Origin: Phanerodontia chrysosporium
Lineage: Eukaryota > Basidiomycota > Agaricomycetes > Polyporales > Phanerochaetaceae
Length of the DNA: 64,000 nucleotides
Direction: 5' to 3'
Assembly (NCBI GenBank): GCA_001910725.1
Contig: MJGA01000006.1
Coordinates: 868,001-932,000, forward strand
Positions 44,300 to 55,875 of the stretch are shown piece after piece. A model generated the notes under the pieces. The model was not told the origin of the DNA and searched no databases. It worked only from the letters and a program-made list of their open reading frames with translations. Within the stretch, counting starts at the first letter, position 1. Each line of letters opens with the position of its first letter. A program made the position numbers and the translations under genes.

Positions 44300-44947
44300 A
44301 GACCAATGTGATACGCCAGCAGTGAGCGCTGCTCAGATTGATTCATCCGCGGCGTATGTTTTGGGGTCGGTCGGCTGGTTGATGTCGCGAAGCCTCTAGT
44401 GTTACTGTGCAAATAACTTAGTGTTTGAACTCATACTGCGCTTAGTCTTGATATGACTAGCTCATCAACGTCGGCAAATCAGCCCTGCGCAGCTTGCCTG
44501 ACTGCTCACTGGAGGCGTCCCCGCGCGAGACAGACATTGCGGCCGCTAATCATACATGCCGCTGAGATTATGATTTGTGAAGTCTATCGGCCTAGAGGCG
44601 ACATGGCGATGTACAGGAGATTGCGGGACTTCGACAGGGTGGCAGATACAGATAGCGAACTGGCCGGGGGAGCGACGCGGTGTCTTCCCAGTCCGTGTTC
44701 ACGATCAACTTCGTGTGCACCCCAATTCGCCACAACCGCACCCTCATACCCGCTTCAGTGGGACAATCACCTTCAATTCGACTGCCATACCTTTGTATGG
44801 TACGGTCCTGTTCAAACTCTCTTCATACAAACTTGAAGGCGGTCTGATGATACACTTGTACAGCTACTATCTCAATATTCGCTCTGGAATGAGAAGTCTG
44901 CATCAGCAACATTTTTGTCATGACGCTGTACAGCACTTACATTATAA
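44300..44947. other. intergenic, no gene seen
   Basis: 3' flanks of two converging genes. No supported feature. Confidence 0.5.
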
Positions 44948-45640
44948 TCATACTTGTAGCAAGGCGAGAATTCCGGAGCCAAGGAGCAGGGTTATGCTGA
45001 ACGAGACCGAACTCGGAGCACTGTTCGGCACCCATAGTTTGCCCGTTGGTTCTGGAGACAGCGTGAACGTTGTCTGTGTTTGCGTGGGCGAAGGGACGTG
45101 CTCGGCGACCACCGTGACATTGGCATCGAGGATCCAAGACTGGTACATGACCGGCTGTTTCAGGTCGCAGGTCGACGGGCCGCTTGATGAATTGGTCAAG
45201 TTGGCGACCGAGCCGTACGTCTGGTTCCAGATAAACGTGTAGCTGCGCAGCGCCCGTCAGCGAAGTCCTTTCGCGCGGAAGACTATGAAGCACACTCACA
45301 CGCCCGTCTGGTTGGTGAGCCCGTCAGGAGTGGTGAAGTTGTTGGGACGGGATGCGGCCGCGTCGATGGTACTGAACCAGCCGCATCCGGTGAACACGGC
45401 CCCGAGGACGACATGTGTGCCGTTCGGGACGCGCACACTCATGTTCGTGTTCCAGTCGAAGCCGTGTGCGCTGTTGGGCACGTCGATGGTATAGACCCCG
45501 ACAGTAATGGTATCCCCGACGCCGACATTGCCCCCGGGGTACGACACGGCCAGGGTGTCCGGAGGCGCGACAGGATTGTACGACGTATTTTGCGCTGCGA
45601 CGGTGCTGAGCGCAAGGGAGAGGAGGAAGGGGCCGAGCAT
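44948..45640 (-). CDS. small secreted protein, probably GPI-anchored
   Basis: My model is complement(join(44948..45242, 45300..45640)), 636 nt and 211 aa, in phase. A signal peptide (MLGPFLLSLALSTVAAQ) is followed by an N-glycosylation-rich, Cys-poor ectodomain (NTSYNP, NMSVRVPNGTHVV, NQTGVYTFIWNQTYG). The end is hydrophobic (SFSITLLLGSGILALLQV) after a small-residue site, as in GPI anchors. I recognise no enzymatic motif. The start at 45640 is preferred over an upstream in-frame ATG because it gives a clean signal peptide. Confidence 0.75.
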
Positions 45641-47135
45641 GATAGGACGAACGGCCGCGGACAAGCACCCTGTGGGGGTCTTATAAGCATGTCGTTCCGG
45701 TATCCGCGGCTTGCTCGTGATTCCTTGTATGCTGTGTTCGCTTGGCGCAGGCGTGATAGCACCACAGGAACGGGCGAGAGTGCCCATTCGCAAGTCCGCC
45801 TAGGGCGGGTCACGTCACGTCTATCAATCACTGTGATGGATGCCATCTGGTATAGGCGAGGGGGTACTGGGGCTTTTGGGGCCCTGCCGCATAGTACTTG
45901 ATGTGGGTGGAGTCGACTCAGCTGCGGTTATGTCCAATAGGCGGCATGTCATCTTGCAATTGGCCACGCGTACCACGCACGACGGCCGTTCTGGAGGAGA
46001 GATGTTGCTGACTCAGATTCTGAAGATACGGTCGCTGTCTACAAGCAGATCGGTGCGAGAAGCAAGCGCAGCACTTTTGAAGTTGTTGATAGCTAGCGAC
46101 AGGGTTATCATGGGATTAACATGAGAAGATGCAAGTGTAGGGCGTCGTATGGGTCTTGAAGTGTGTGAAAACTTCGTCACAGTGCACATAGTGCGGCCCT
46201 GGGCGGACCTGTCGAAATGTTACCCTGTCGACATAGAATCACATAAACATGATGAAGGGATAGACTTCGCTCACGCGTTGTTGTATCTTTCTGCAGATCG
46301 AGTGAGAGGTACAGGAGCGTCCGAGGAGATTTGAATGCGCTGGCGAGCCGCTTAGTCAGCATCCAGCGCATCAAATGGCGCATCAAACGCCACAACGATG
46401 GCACGTGGCAAGTTTTGCAGCCAGGCGCCCCGAGGTTCTACTTGTCTGTCTTCGCATGGAAAAACGCAGGCATGAGCTCCTACGCATCACTGGCATCAGA
46501 TCGTAGCAGACTTAGCGGCTCCCAGTCATGAGCTGGACTTGCTGGAGGTCCATCGTCGACCCCGGCCCTAGAAACCACGGCTGTGCTCTCAGGGCGCAAA
46601 CACTACCTCGAGCAAACGCCCGGGTACTACGTCTTCAAGCTCAGGCTCGGCCCGTATCGCTTTCCAGGGCCTTACCGGATCCCTTCGGTTGGGTATACGG
46701 TACGAAGCTTGATCTATACTACCTATCAGTCAGGCCGCGAGGGTGCTCGTATGGCTCGAATAGTATGACACGACATGCCACAGGGGTAAGGGCCAACCTT
46801 GCCAATGCAATGAGCCTTCTACTCATAACAATTGTGGAATGCAGCCAGGGCATTACGCCGCAATTCATCCACGAGCCCTGACATGAATCTACTGCTGAGC
46901 TCAGTCCCAGGTCATGGGTGAGCTTTGCTGTGCAACGCTACCGACAGAGTAGTTCAAGCGACGGAAGAGCTAGCCCCGGTAATCGGAACGCGTTGACATG
47001 AATGATATGTCTGGAATGCTCACCTTGTCTGTAGACGAGTACACAGGACGTCATGGCCAGATCCGCGCCTGGGCACAACGGTACATAACCCCCTCCTTCT
47101 TGACCTCGATTCCACCATCTCCTCCTTGCCTTACT
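45641..47135. other. intergenic, no gene seen
   Basis: About 1.5 kb with short frames only. It contains the divergent promoters of the GPI protein and the first SDR gene. Confidence 0.5.
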
Positions 47136-48178
47136 ATGGACTCTCAGAGAGTGTGGCTCTGTCAGTCCCCTCTGATCTAATATGCTACGAAAAATGCTAA
47201 CACTCATTATTACAGTCACCGGGTCGTCATCTGGGTTCGGACTGTCCATGTGCAAGTATGCACTCAGCCGGGGTGACAAGGTCGTAGCAACCCTGCGCAC
47301 ACCGTCAGCACTCGACGACCTTGCCTGAAATATTCTCGCGATAACCTTCTGGTCCTCAAGCTCGACGTCACGCGCCCCGACAAGATCGCAGACGCCTTCG
47401 CCCAGGCCAAGGCGCACTTCGGACGCGTCGACGTTGTCTTCAACAACGCGGCGTCATTCCTGGTCGGCGAGATCGAAGGCGTGCCGGACGCAGCTGCACG
47501 GCAGATTATGGACGTCGTCTTCTGGGGCGCAGCGTCGGTGAGCAAGGAGGCGGTGCGCTTCTTCCGCGAGGAGAACCCCGCGGGCGCCGGCGGCCTGCTG
47601 CTCAACGTCAGCTCGGACGCGGGCCACAACTGGTTCCCGTGCGTGGGTCACTACACCGCAGCAAAACACGGTGCGTCCATTATGCTTCCTGCACACATGT
47701 TATGGGTCTACTCACGTGTCTGCTGCAGCACTCGAGGGCTTCACGGAGACGCTCCTGCACGAACTCGACCCGGCGTGGAACATCAAGGTGCGTCTCGCGC
47801 CCCTCCCAGCGCCGCCGCGCCCGCTGACCTGACATGCAGATTGCGCTCGTGACGCCCGGCGTGTTCCGCACGGGCATCAGGGCCAGGGCGGCGGTGCTGC
47901 CCGCGCACGCCGCGTACGCGGACGTCGACGGCCCGCGGCACGCGCGCGCGTTCCTCGATGCGGCGTGGGACCCCGCGCGCCCGCTGCGCGTCGGCGACGC
48001 CGACAAGGCCGTGCAGCGCATCTACGACTTCTCGACGCTCGCGCGCCCGCAGTTCCGCCTGTTCCTCGGCGCGGACTGCGCGGGCCGCGTCGCGCAGAAG
48101 ATATGGCGCATGACGGCGGACCTAGACGCGTCCGCGCCCTGGTCGGAGGGCCTTCTGGAGGACGAGGAGTCGTGCTGA
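47136..48178 (+). CDS. short-chain dehydrogenase/reductase, paralog 1
   Basis: My model is join(47136..47160, 47216..47670, 47729..47787, 47840..48178). It needs one base at about 47324 (CC to CCC, giving a ...DDLALKYSRD... reading) to become 292 aa. The nucleotide-binding motif TGSSSGFG, the NNAA motif (VDVVFNNAA) and the catalytic Y-x-x-x-K (HYTAAKHG) are present. It is a classical-type NAD(P)-dependent oxidoreductase with unknown substrate. Exon sizes (25/456/59/339) are shared with the paralogs at 48455-55420. It forms a tail-to-tail inverted pair with the next gene. Confidence 0.88.
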
Positions 48179-48454
48179 GGTGTGGTCTGAGCCTGCAATA
48201 GCAGTGTGTTGTGGGAAGTCTCAGAAATGAAACAGTGATCTGCGCGTGCATCTGGCGTTGGTGACATTTGCCACGCCAACGTTCTCGAGGGATGAAAGAA
48301 ACATATTTATATAGGCAGATCTATTGCTACAGACAAATGCCCTCCACAAGCACCCCCCGCCGCAGTGCGACTAGCACGCAAGAGCATACTAGAAAGTTAC
48401 TCTATCTATACAAGCCTGAGTCAAGGGCCATGTCCCCTCTAATCTATGAGGAAC
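48179..48454. other. spacer between the tails of an inverted SDR pair
   Basis: 276 bp between two convergent stop codons. No feature seen. Confidence 0.6.
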
Positions 48455-49494
48455 TCACTGCTTCCCCACTACATCCTCTAGAAGGTCCTCCAACCAGGGC
48501 GCAGAAGCATCCAAGTCTGCCGTTACACGCCATGTTTGCTGTACGACACGCTTCCTGCAATCTTCTCCTAGGAAAAGCCGGAAGTGCGGTCGCTCGAGCC
48601 TCGAGAACTCGTAAATGCGTTGCACAGCCTTGTCGACGTTGCCGACGCGCAGCGGGCGGGCGAGGTCCCACAGCGCGTCGATGGTTGTGCGTGCGTGCTG
48701 CGTACTCTCGACGCCCGCGTATGCGGCGTGCACGGGCAGCACAACAGCCTTGGCTTTGATGTCTGTGCGGAGCACGCCTGGCGTGACGAGCGCGATCTGC
48801 GCGCACGCTCAATTACGGAGGCGACGACAAGAGCGATGTGCGCACCTTGATGTTCCAGGCTGGGTCCAGCTCATGCAGGAGCGTCTCTGTGAAGCCCTCG
48901 AGCGCTGCATCAGACGTTTAAGCATGCAAAGCTGGCCTGTGAAATATGCACAGGCGTACCATGCTTCGCCGCGATGTAATATGCGATGCATGGGAACCAG
49001 TTTTGGCCCGCGTCCGCGTGACGTTGAGCAGCAGGCCACCAGCGCCCGCGGGGTTCTCCTCGCGGAAGAAGCGCACCGCCTCCTTGCTCACCGACGCTGC
49101 GCCCCAGAAGACGACGTCCATAATCTGCCGTGCGGCTGCGTCCGGTACGCCCTCGATCTCTCCGACCAGGAATGACGCTGCGTTATTGAAGACGACGTCG
49201 ACGCGCCCGAAGTGCGCCTTGGCCTGGGCGAAGGCGTCTGCAATCTCGTCGGGGTGCGTGACGTCGAGCTTGAGGACTAGCAGGGAATCGCGGGGTATTT
49301 CCTGGCGAGGTTGTCGAGGGCTAACGGTGTGCGCAGGGTTGCTACGACCTTGTCACCCCGGCTGAGTGCATGCTTGCACAAGGACAGTCCGAACCCAGAT
49401 GACGAGCCGGTGACTGTAATCATGAGGGTCAGCATTTTTCGTGGCATATTAGATCACAGGGGTACTGACTGAGCCACACTCTCTGAGAGTCCAT
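48455..49494 (-). CDS. short-chain dehydrogenase/reductase, paralog 2 (inverted copy)
   Basis: My model is complement(join(48455..48796, 48846..48904, 48960..49413, 49470..49494)). Exon 2 is two bases short of the 456 nt in the other copies. One base is missing in a GGGG/CCCC run at 49292-49295 and one near 49020. With both restored the length divides by three. Coding stretches such as MDVVFWGAASVSKEAVRFF are identical to paralog 1, so the pair arose by a recent inverted duplication. TGSSSGFG and the Y-x-A-A-K site are present after repair. Two breaks make this copy the likeliest true pseudogene of the set. Confidence 0.75.
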
Positions 49495-49880
49495 GATAGA
49501 GCTGGGGGAAGACGGTAATGGTCTGGATGCTGCCCTCCAGTTGCCGCTCTCGCGGGCCTGAGTTATATCTGTGGAATAAGATTGTGCTCTCACAATCGCT
49601 CCACTGTTGACACTACTGTATCGGGCTGTTCCTTCCTTTCATTTGCTCAAGAAGAATCTAGAAAATGTCTTAGAGCGGACGGTATACCGGTGCGGACGTT
49701 GCCACATATGTTAGCACAACCGGACAGCGTGAGACGATACAATGTTACCATAGATCCCTACGTCATTGTATACCCATGAGGAGCAGCCTCCCCGCTCTGC
49801 ACCGCTCTTGGAGTTGTAATGGGATTCATGTCTATATCCGGGGTCCTAGGTAAGTATACAGTGCTCCTTCGTATGCACGA

Positions 49881-50650
49881 ATGACTGAACTCACCGTATT
49901 AACCATGGACGCATCCTGTGGTTTTGGTCTCACAATGTGTAGGCTGACGCTCGAGATGGGCGATAGGGTCCTTTGCTCGATAGTGAGCGAAACACTGGAC
50001 ACGCCTTATGCCGTGGTGCAGCCCGTCATAGAGGTCAACTTCTGGAGCGCAACGGCCGTGAGCAGGGAGGCTGTCCGGTTCCTGCGGGACGAAAATCGCC
50101 TTTGAGGAAGGCCGCCTGCTCAATGTCAGCTCGCTCCTAGGACACTGGGACCTGCCAAACAAGCTACTACTGCGCAGCAAAGCGTGGTAAGCTCAAGCGC
50201 TCCTGTCATCGTGAGAAATGCAGCATCATGCTCAGCTTCTGAACAGCATTCGTGAGTCTAACGGAAGTGTTAGCGCGTGGTCGGGATTCAGACCGGAGCA
50301 CCAAGGTTTGCGTACTGTGTGCTCACTGACGATGCGTGCCTCAGGCCGACGATGGGCAAATATGGCTTGTGCTAGAGCAACAGTCGCAGTCGTGTGTCCG
50401 TATCACCGGCCGCCCGTCCTTGTAACCACTGTAAGAGAAGCCGCAGATTTATGGACAAAGCCTGGACCTCCGCTCGCCCGGTGCGCATTGGCGACGCAAA
50501 AAAGGCGGTAGAGAGGACGTACGGAATGTCAAAGATGCCGAATCCTCCGAAAAGGTTGTGTCTTGGCGCGGGCTGAAAAGCGTCCGGAACTTCTCAAGAA
50601 AACGCTGAAGGAATTGCACAAATCAGAAGCGTGAAAAGATGGTCTGTTGG
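49881..50650 (+). pseudogene. decayed SDR relic
   Basis: Fragments of an SDR gene occur in order but with gaps: ASCGFGLTMCRLTLEMGDRV (cofactor site region, lacking the normal TGxxxG), then IEVNFWSATAVSREAVRFLR, then after more than 300 bp SARPVRIGDAKKAVERTYGM. The whole segment between the cofactor site and VNFW (about 90 aa in the paralogs) is deleted. The last fragment is closest to paralog 3, which lies just downstream. Confidence 0.8.
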
Positions 50651-51126
50651 AAGATGATTGGTGGCGTTCGGCGTACCGTTCTTTCTTGGCCAAATCAGGT
50701 TTTGATTGCTGTGCAAAGGCATATCCTATCGGCAAGGGCTACTGCGCTTGCTTCTTCTGTACGAAGGACCCATTGCTATCGTGTGCTCGTGACTACCACA
50801 CGAGGTCGCGGCTGTGTAACGTCACTTTGAGGGTGCCTGCAAGGAACACCTCACCCCGACAGCATGGGCTAGAAGATTCCGTGTGATACACATGTTGTGT
50901 CACTTGGTACAGATGTATGGCTTCTGGACTTGATGCGAGGAGCTGCTAACGATGGGGCGCGTCATGCTTGCACGACAGTCTCCGCAAGATTATGTATGCT
51001 TGCACTAGCTCCTCTTGGACAAGTGCAAGAGCATTCTGTACAGGGACTGGTCATTAGTTCCAGAGCGAAGTATTTAAATCCCCCCCCCGCCCCTGGGCTG
51101 CTCCGAGTCTGTGCCCAGTTGTCCCC

Positions 51127-52159
51127 ATGGAACTATCAGGCCAGAGAGTATGGCTAGGTGAGTAGGTTAGCCCATCCTGAGCTCTTCACGCCCTCATCGC
51201 ACCGCCCACCCAGTCACCGGCTCATCGTCCGGATTCGGACTCGCCATGTGCAAACTTGCGCTTGCAAGAGGCGACAAGGTTGTCGCGACATTGCGTAGGC
51301 CGTCTGACATCGACGACCTCGCCGCAGCCCACCCACCGACCGCACTCCTGGTGCAGAAGGTCGACGTCACCCGCCCGGAAGACGTCATCGCGGCGTTCCG
51401 TGCAGCCAAGGAGCACTTTGGCAGGGTTGACGTGGTGTTCAACAACGCCGCCTGCACCATGGTGGGCGAGCTCGAAGGGACACCCGACTCAGCCGCGCGA
51501 AACCTTATGGAGGTCAACTTCTGGGGTGCGACGACTGTGAGCAAAGAAGCGGTGCGATTTTTTCGGGAAGATAATCCGCCAGGCGCCGGGGGTCTTTTGC
51601 TCAACAACAGTTCCGAGTTTGGGCACTGTCCGGTCCCCTGCTCGAGCTATTACGCTGCTGCCAAACACGGTGAGTGGTGTTCAGGTGATTGACACAGCCT
51701 ACTTACAGGCCGTACAGCGCTCGAGGGTTTGACCGAATCGCTGGCATGTGAGCTGGACCCGAAGTGGAATATCAAGGTAAGAGTGATGGTGAGGCATTCA
51801 CCGCCGGAGAAGGCTGCTGAATGCGCGCAGATATGCCTTGTCACGCCGGGGTTCTTTCGCACAGAAATGAAGGCAAAGGGTACTATGCTAGCCGTGCACC
51901 CAGCATACTCGTCTGTCAAAGTGATCAAAACGATTCGCGACTCCATAGAGAAAACCTGGGATGACAGTCGTTCGGTACGCATAGGCGACGCACAGAAAGC
52001 GGTAGAGAGGATCCATGCGGTTTCTTTGCTCCCCAACCCGCCAAGGAGACTTTTCCTGGGATGGACTGTGTTGAGCGCGTCAGAAATCAACTGGAGGGGG
52101 TGTTGAAGGAGCTCAAGGAGTCTGAAGAGAAGTGGGCGGGAGGTCTCGTAGAGGATTGA
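51127..52159 (+). CDS. short-chain dehydrogenase/reductase, paralog 3
   Basis: My model is join(51127..51157, 51214..51669, 51718..51776, 51831..52159). Exons 1-3 are unbroken and give VTGSSSGFG, VVFNNAA and the active site YYAAAKHG. At 52058-52060 a GGG run needs one more base to continue into MDCVERVRNQLEGVLKELKE and the ending WAGGLVED shared with other copies (291 aa). Without it the protein stops early at 52104, losing about 18 residues outside the catalytic core. Substrate unknown. Confidence 0.88.
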
Positions 52160-52667
52160 GGACGAGAGTCGCTTGTTACCGAGTATGGAAGTTCAACCGG
52201 GCTCGGCTGCGGACCGGCGGATCAAACGCCACCAGCGCAATTGAGACGATCGTCGATGGGCATCGCTACGGCGCGTGTCGCACACGCTCATGTCAGCTGG
52301 ACTCGCTCCTAGGAATCGCAGCCAACCTTAGCCGCCGTCGTGCCTTCATATCTGCAGTTCGCCCTCGCTGAAGCTGATCCAGCGGGCAGAGATCCCGCTT
52401 CGCTCAATCTCGTCCACACATACACGGCTCTAACTGGCAAAGATGCAGCTATCATTCCCGATAAAGTTGCTCTACTAGTTCGCACCTGACGCACCTCGCT
52501 GCAAACGCAAGTTGGAAAGGGTCTCCTAATCACACCGAGGTCGAGGGTCCACGGGGAGGAGAAGGCGATGGTCAGGGCTCAGCCCCCAAGTGGCAAATAT
52601 ATAGCTACAGAACGCTATCGCGCAAGGTCAAGTCACTGCTACATCCGCCACATCTGCAACAACAACA

Positions 52668-53709
52668 ATGAGCTCGTCCCCCAGAGTATGGCTCGGTTCG
52701 TGACCTGTCATCTTCTCTGCCCGTTACGTCCGTCTGACAGCTCTTCGCTGCAGTCATCGGCTCGTCGTCCGGGCTCGGCGGGAGATGTGCAACCACGCGC
52801 TCGAGAGCGGAGACCACGTCGTCGCGACGCTGCGCAAGCTGAGCGACATCGATCAGCTCGTCAGCAAGTACGGACAGGACAGGCTCGCAAAAGTCCAGCT
52901 CGATGTCACTAATGACGAGCACATCCACCACGCGTTCGCCGTCGCGAAGGAGCGCTTCGGACGTGTCGACGTCGTCTTCAACAACGCCGGCAGCGCGATC
53001 GTGGGCGAGGTCGAGGGCGTGCCTGAGGAAGACGCCCGCAAGCTCATGGACGTCAAGTTCTGGGGCGCGACGGCCGTGAGTAAGGCGGCCGTGCGGTTCT
53101 TCCGCGAGGAAAACCCACCTCACGCTGGCGGTCTTCTGCTGAACATCAGCTCGGAGCTGGGCCTGCGGTACCTGCCTACGATGGCTTACTATGCAGCTGC
53201 TAAGCATGGTGCGTCTTGTCACAGTGGTGTAAGCCCTGTAGCTCAATCAACCACCGCCCAACAGCACTCGAGGGACTGACGGAGAGTCTTGCTGCGGAGC
53301 TCGACCCCTCGTGGAATATCAAGGTTAGTTCAGCTCATTTGTTGCACGCACGATGCTCATGTTTCCACAGATCAGCCTCGTGGTATGCAGCGCTTTCAAG
53401 ACCGCGAACAGGGCCAAGGCCTTGATTGAGCCAGGATTCGCTCCGTACGCCAAAGTGGGGTCTGTCAGCGCAGTCCGCCAGTACATCAAGAATGGGGACG
53501 ATCCGAAAACGCCACACGTAGACGACATTGCAAATGCCGTGAAGAGAATCTACAACTACTCGAAGAGCGGGCATATCCAAACGAGACTCTTCCTCGGGAC
53601 TCAAGAAATCGAACGCCTTCAGAATTATGTTGGCAAGGTGTCAGCTGATCTTGAAGCGTCGAAGTCATGGTCGGAGGGCTTGATCGAAGACGAGTGTTTA
53701 GTGATGTAG
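52668..53709 (+). CDS. short-chain dehydrogenase/reductase, paralog 4
   Basis: My model is join(52668..52695, 52754..53208, 53265..53323, 53371..53709). One base is needed at about 52779 (GGCGGG to GGCCGGG) to give the expected GLGREMCNHALESGDHVVAT. The total is then 882 nt (293 aa). The cofactor motif is the variant IGSSSGLG rather than TGSSSGFG. NNAG and the catalytic AYYAAAKHG are present. The C-terminal part (ISLVVCSAFKTANRAKALIE) differs most from the siblings: the usual LVTPG loop is replaced, suggesting a different substrate pocket. Confidence 0.88.
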
Positions 53710-54385
53710 ATCGTGTCTCGTTACATTGCTCAAGGAAGCGACTTTCACCGACGCATCTCTGGATATCTATTGCTTAGGCGAGCAGCTGAGCGGTCAACTA
53801 ACCGCGGGGTAAGCCAACAGTGACCCCAACGCCTGGGCCACGTCACAGACCGAGAAAATGCGTCTCCACAGCTAATTCTCTTTCGATAATATCCTTGTCA
53901 CCAATATGGTCTGCGCCTGTGAAGCTGCCAGTCTGCTCCGCCACTTCAGACCCTTCTACGAGGCATGACCTTACATGACAGGCTGCGTTCTCGCACTTAT
54001 ATATAGCAGCGCGTAGCACTCGTTGAACCAGGGGCACAACGTATCAAATGCATGTCCCTTGAACACATCCGATCCCTGTATTCTCGAGATTGCGGGAGGT
54101 AGTGGACGTTCCAGACGTATGATACATCACGAGAGCCCGAGTCTGCCGCGACCACGGTACTTGTGCCTGTAATGCGGTCACTACGCTTGTTTCAGACGAA
54201 CAAGACATCAGGCTTGACCTTATGCCGTATCGTTGTCTCCATTCTGGTCAGGCACGACGAACCCGCCGTCGAAATAGGACGAATGCAGCAGTAGTCTCTA
54301 GCACGGAGACGTCTGGCGTCTCCTAGAATATATATCACGGAGAGCAGGTGTTTGCTGGGAAACATCGACCTGCTCCTGTTACGCT
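53710..54385. other. intergenic between SDR genes, no gene seen
   Basis: About 675 bp. It contains the promoter of paralog 5; an ATATATAGC word occurs at about 53998. Confidence 0.5.
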
Positions 54386-55420
54386 ATGAGTATCCCGCGA
54401 GTCTGGCTAGGTCAGTACGCTGTGCCTTGCAGCATCGTCGCCTGTACTGACGCCTGCGAAGTAACCGGCGCGTCGTCTGGCTTCGGACGCGCGGTGTGCG
54501 TGCATGCTCTCGCCAAAGGAGACAAGGTCGTCGCGACGCTGCGCACACCTGCGGATCTCGACGACCTCGCTGCGCACACCCGCCCGACGCACTGCTCGTC
54601 ACCAAGCTCGACGTGACGTGCCCGACCGAGATCTCGGACGCGTTCCGCGCGGCGAAGGCGCGCTTCGGGCGTGTCGACGTTGTCTTCAACAACGCAGCGT
54701 GCACTGTCATCGGAGAGGTCGAGGGCATACCCGAGGAGGACGCGCGGCGCGTCCTGGAGGTGGACTTCTGGGGCGCGACGGCCGTGAGCAAGAAGGCTGT
54801 GCGGTTCTTCCGCGAGGAGAACCCTCCCGGCGCCGGCGGCCTCCTGCTGACGAACAGCTCCGACGCTGCGCACGTCGCGTACCCCGGCACACCCTACTAC
54901 AATGCGGCGAAGCACGGTGGGTCGTGAAGCTGTCTCTGGCGGCCGTAGCTGAGGCCTCCTTGCGTAGCTCTGGAAGCGGTCACAGAATCCCTCGTATGGG
55001 AAGTCGACCCAAAGTGGAACATCAAGGCAGGTGTATCGCGCTGTGGCCTGGAAGTTCGAGTTAACATTAGCACAGATTTGTCTCGTTACCCCCGGTGGCT
55101 TCCGCACAAACTTCATGCCAAAGGCCAAGAATACGCCCGTGCCTCCTGCGTATGCTAACGTGGAGGTCCCAAAGAAGGTCCGGGAGTACATCAGCAACAT
55201 GTTCGATTCTCGCCGCCTGGTGCGCCTGGGCGATGTCAACAAGGCCGCAGCAGCAATCTACGAGGTGTCCGCACTGGAGCACCCGCCATTGAGAGTATTC
55301 CTGGGAGGCGACGGCGTGCAGCGTATCAAAGAGCAGCACAAGAAGATTGCTGCAGAGATGGAAGCGTCCCAGAAGTGGGCGGAAAGTCTGTTGGAGGATG
55401 GATGGATGGATAGGCTGTAG
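54386..55420 (+). CDS. short-chain dehydrogenase/reductase, paralog 5
   Basis: My model is join(54386..54410, 54462..54916, 54968..55026, 55076..55420). One base is needed at 54593-54595 (CCC) to join ...DLDDLAAH... to PDALLVTKLDV; the total is then 885 nt (294 aa). VTGASSGFG, VVFNNAA and YYNAAKHG are present. Intron 3 uses either a GC donor (AAG/GCAGGT) or a GT four bases later; the phase favours the GC donor. It is the fifth copy with the same exon plan. Its C-terminus, WAESLLEDGWMDRL, carries a short unique extension. Confidence 0.88.
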
Positions 55421-55875
55421 GGATCATCACCAGGGGTCGTTTTGCATGAATGCGTGAGATTTACTTGCAAAGTTCTCTTCAAAGCGTTCGCGCATGCATA
55501 AGTGTCGCGTAACTAGCTGACAAGTCGGGCTCGGTTCAAGAGGCGAATGGCCATTGCGTATTAGTCACATGATCTATCGCAGAACTCTAATTTATGGTAG
55601 ACGCCCAAAGTACCCGGCCTGTTGCCGATCTTATTCCAAGTCTCGGGACACGCTCAATCTCTCCCACTGCAAAGGCATCTCCCAATGCGGTCTATCTCAG
55701 CAACCCGTTTATATCCGTACATCGATACTTGATATCCTTCTATTGCTGGACTGAAAGCCTTTCCGTAATTCTTGCTCGGCGTACATAACCCGTAGACGGC
55801 CACCACCCTCCGTGTTCGTCACAGCCATCCAGGCTTAAAACGACGCTCTGCAGCAGGTCGGCGTATCTTAGACTC
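55421..55875. other. intergenic, no gene seen
   Basis: 455 bp between SDR paralog 5 and the F-box gene. No supported feature. Confidence 0.5.
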
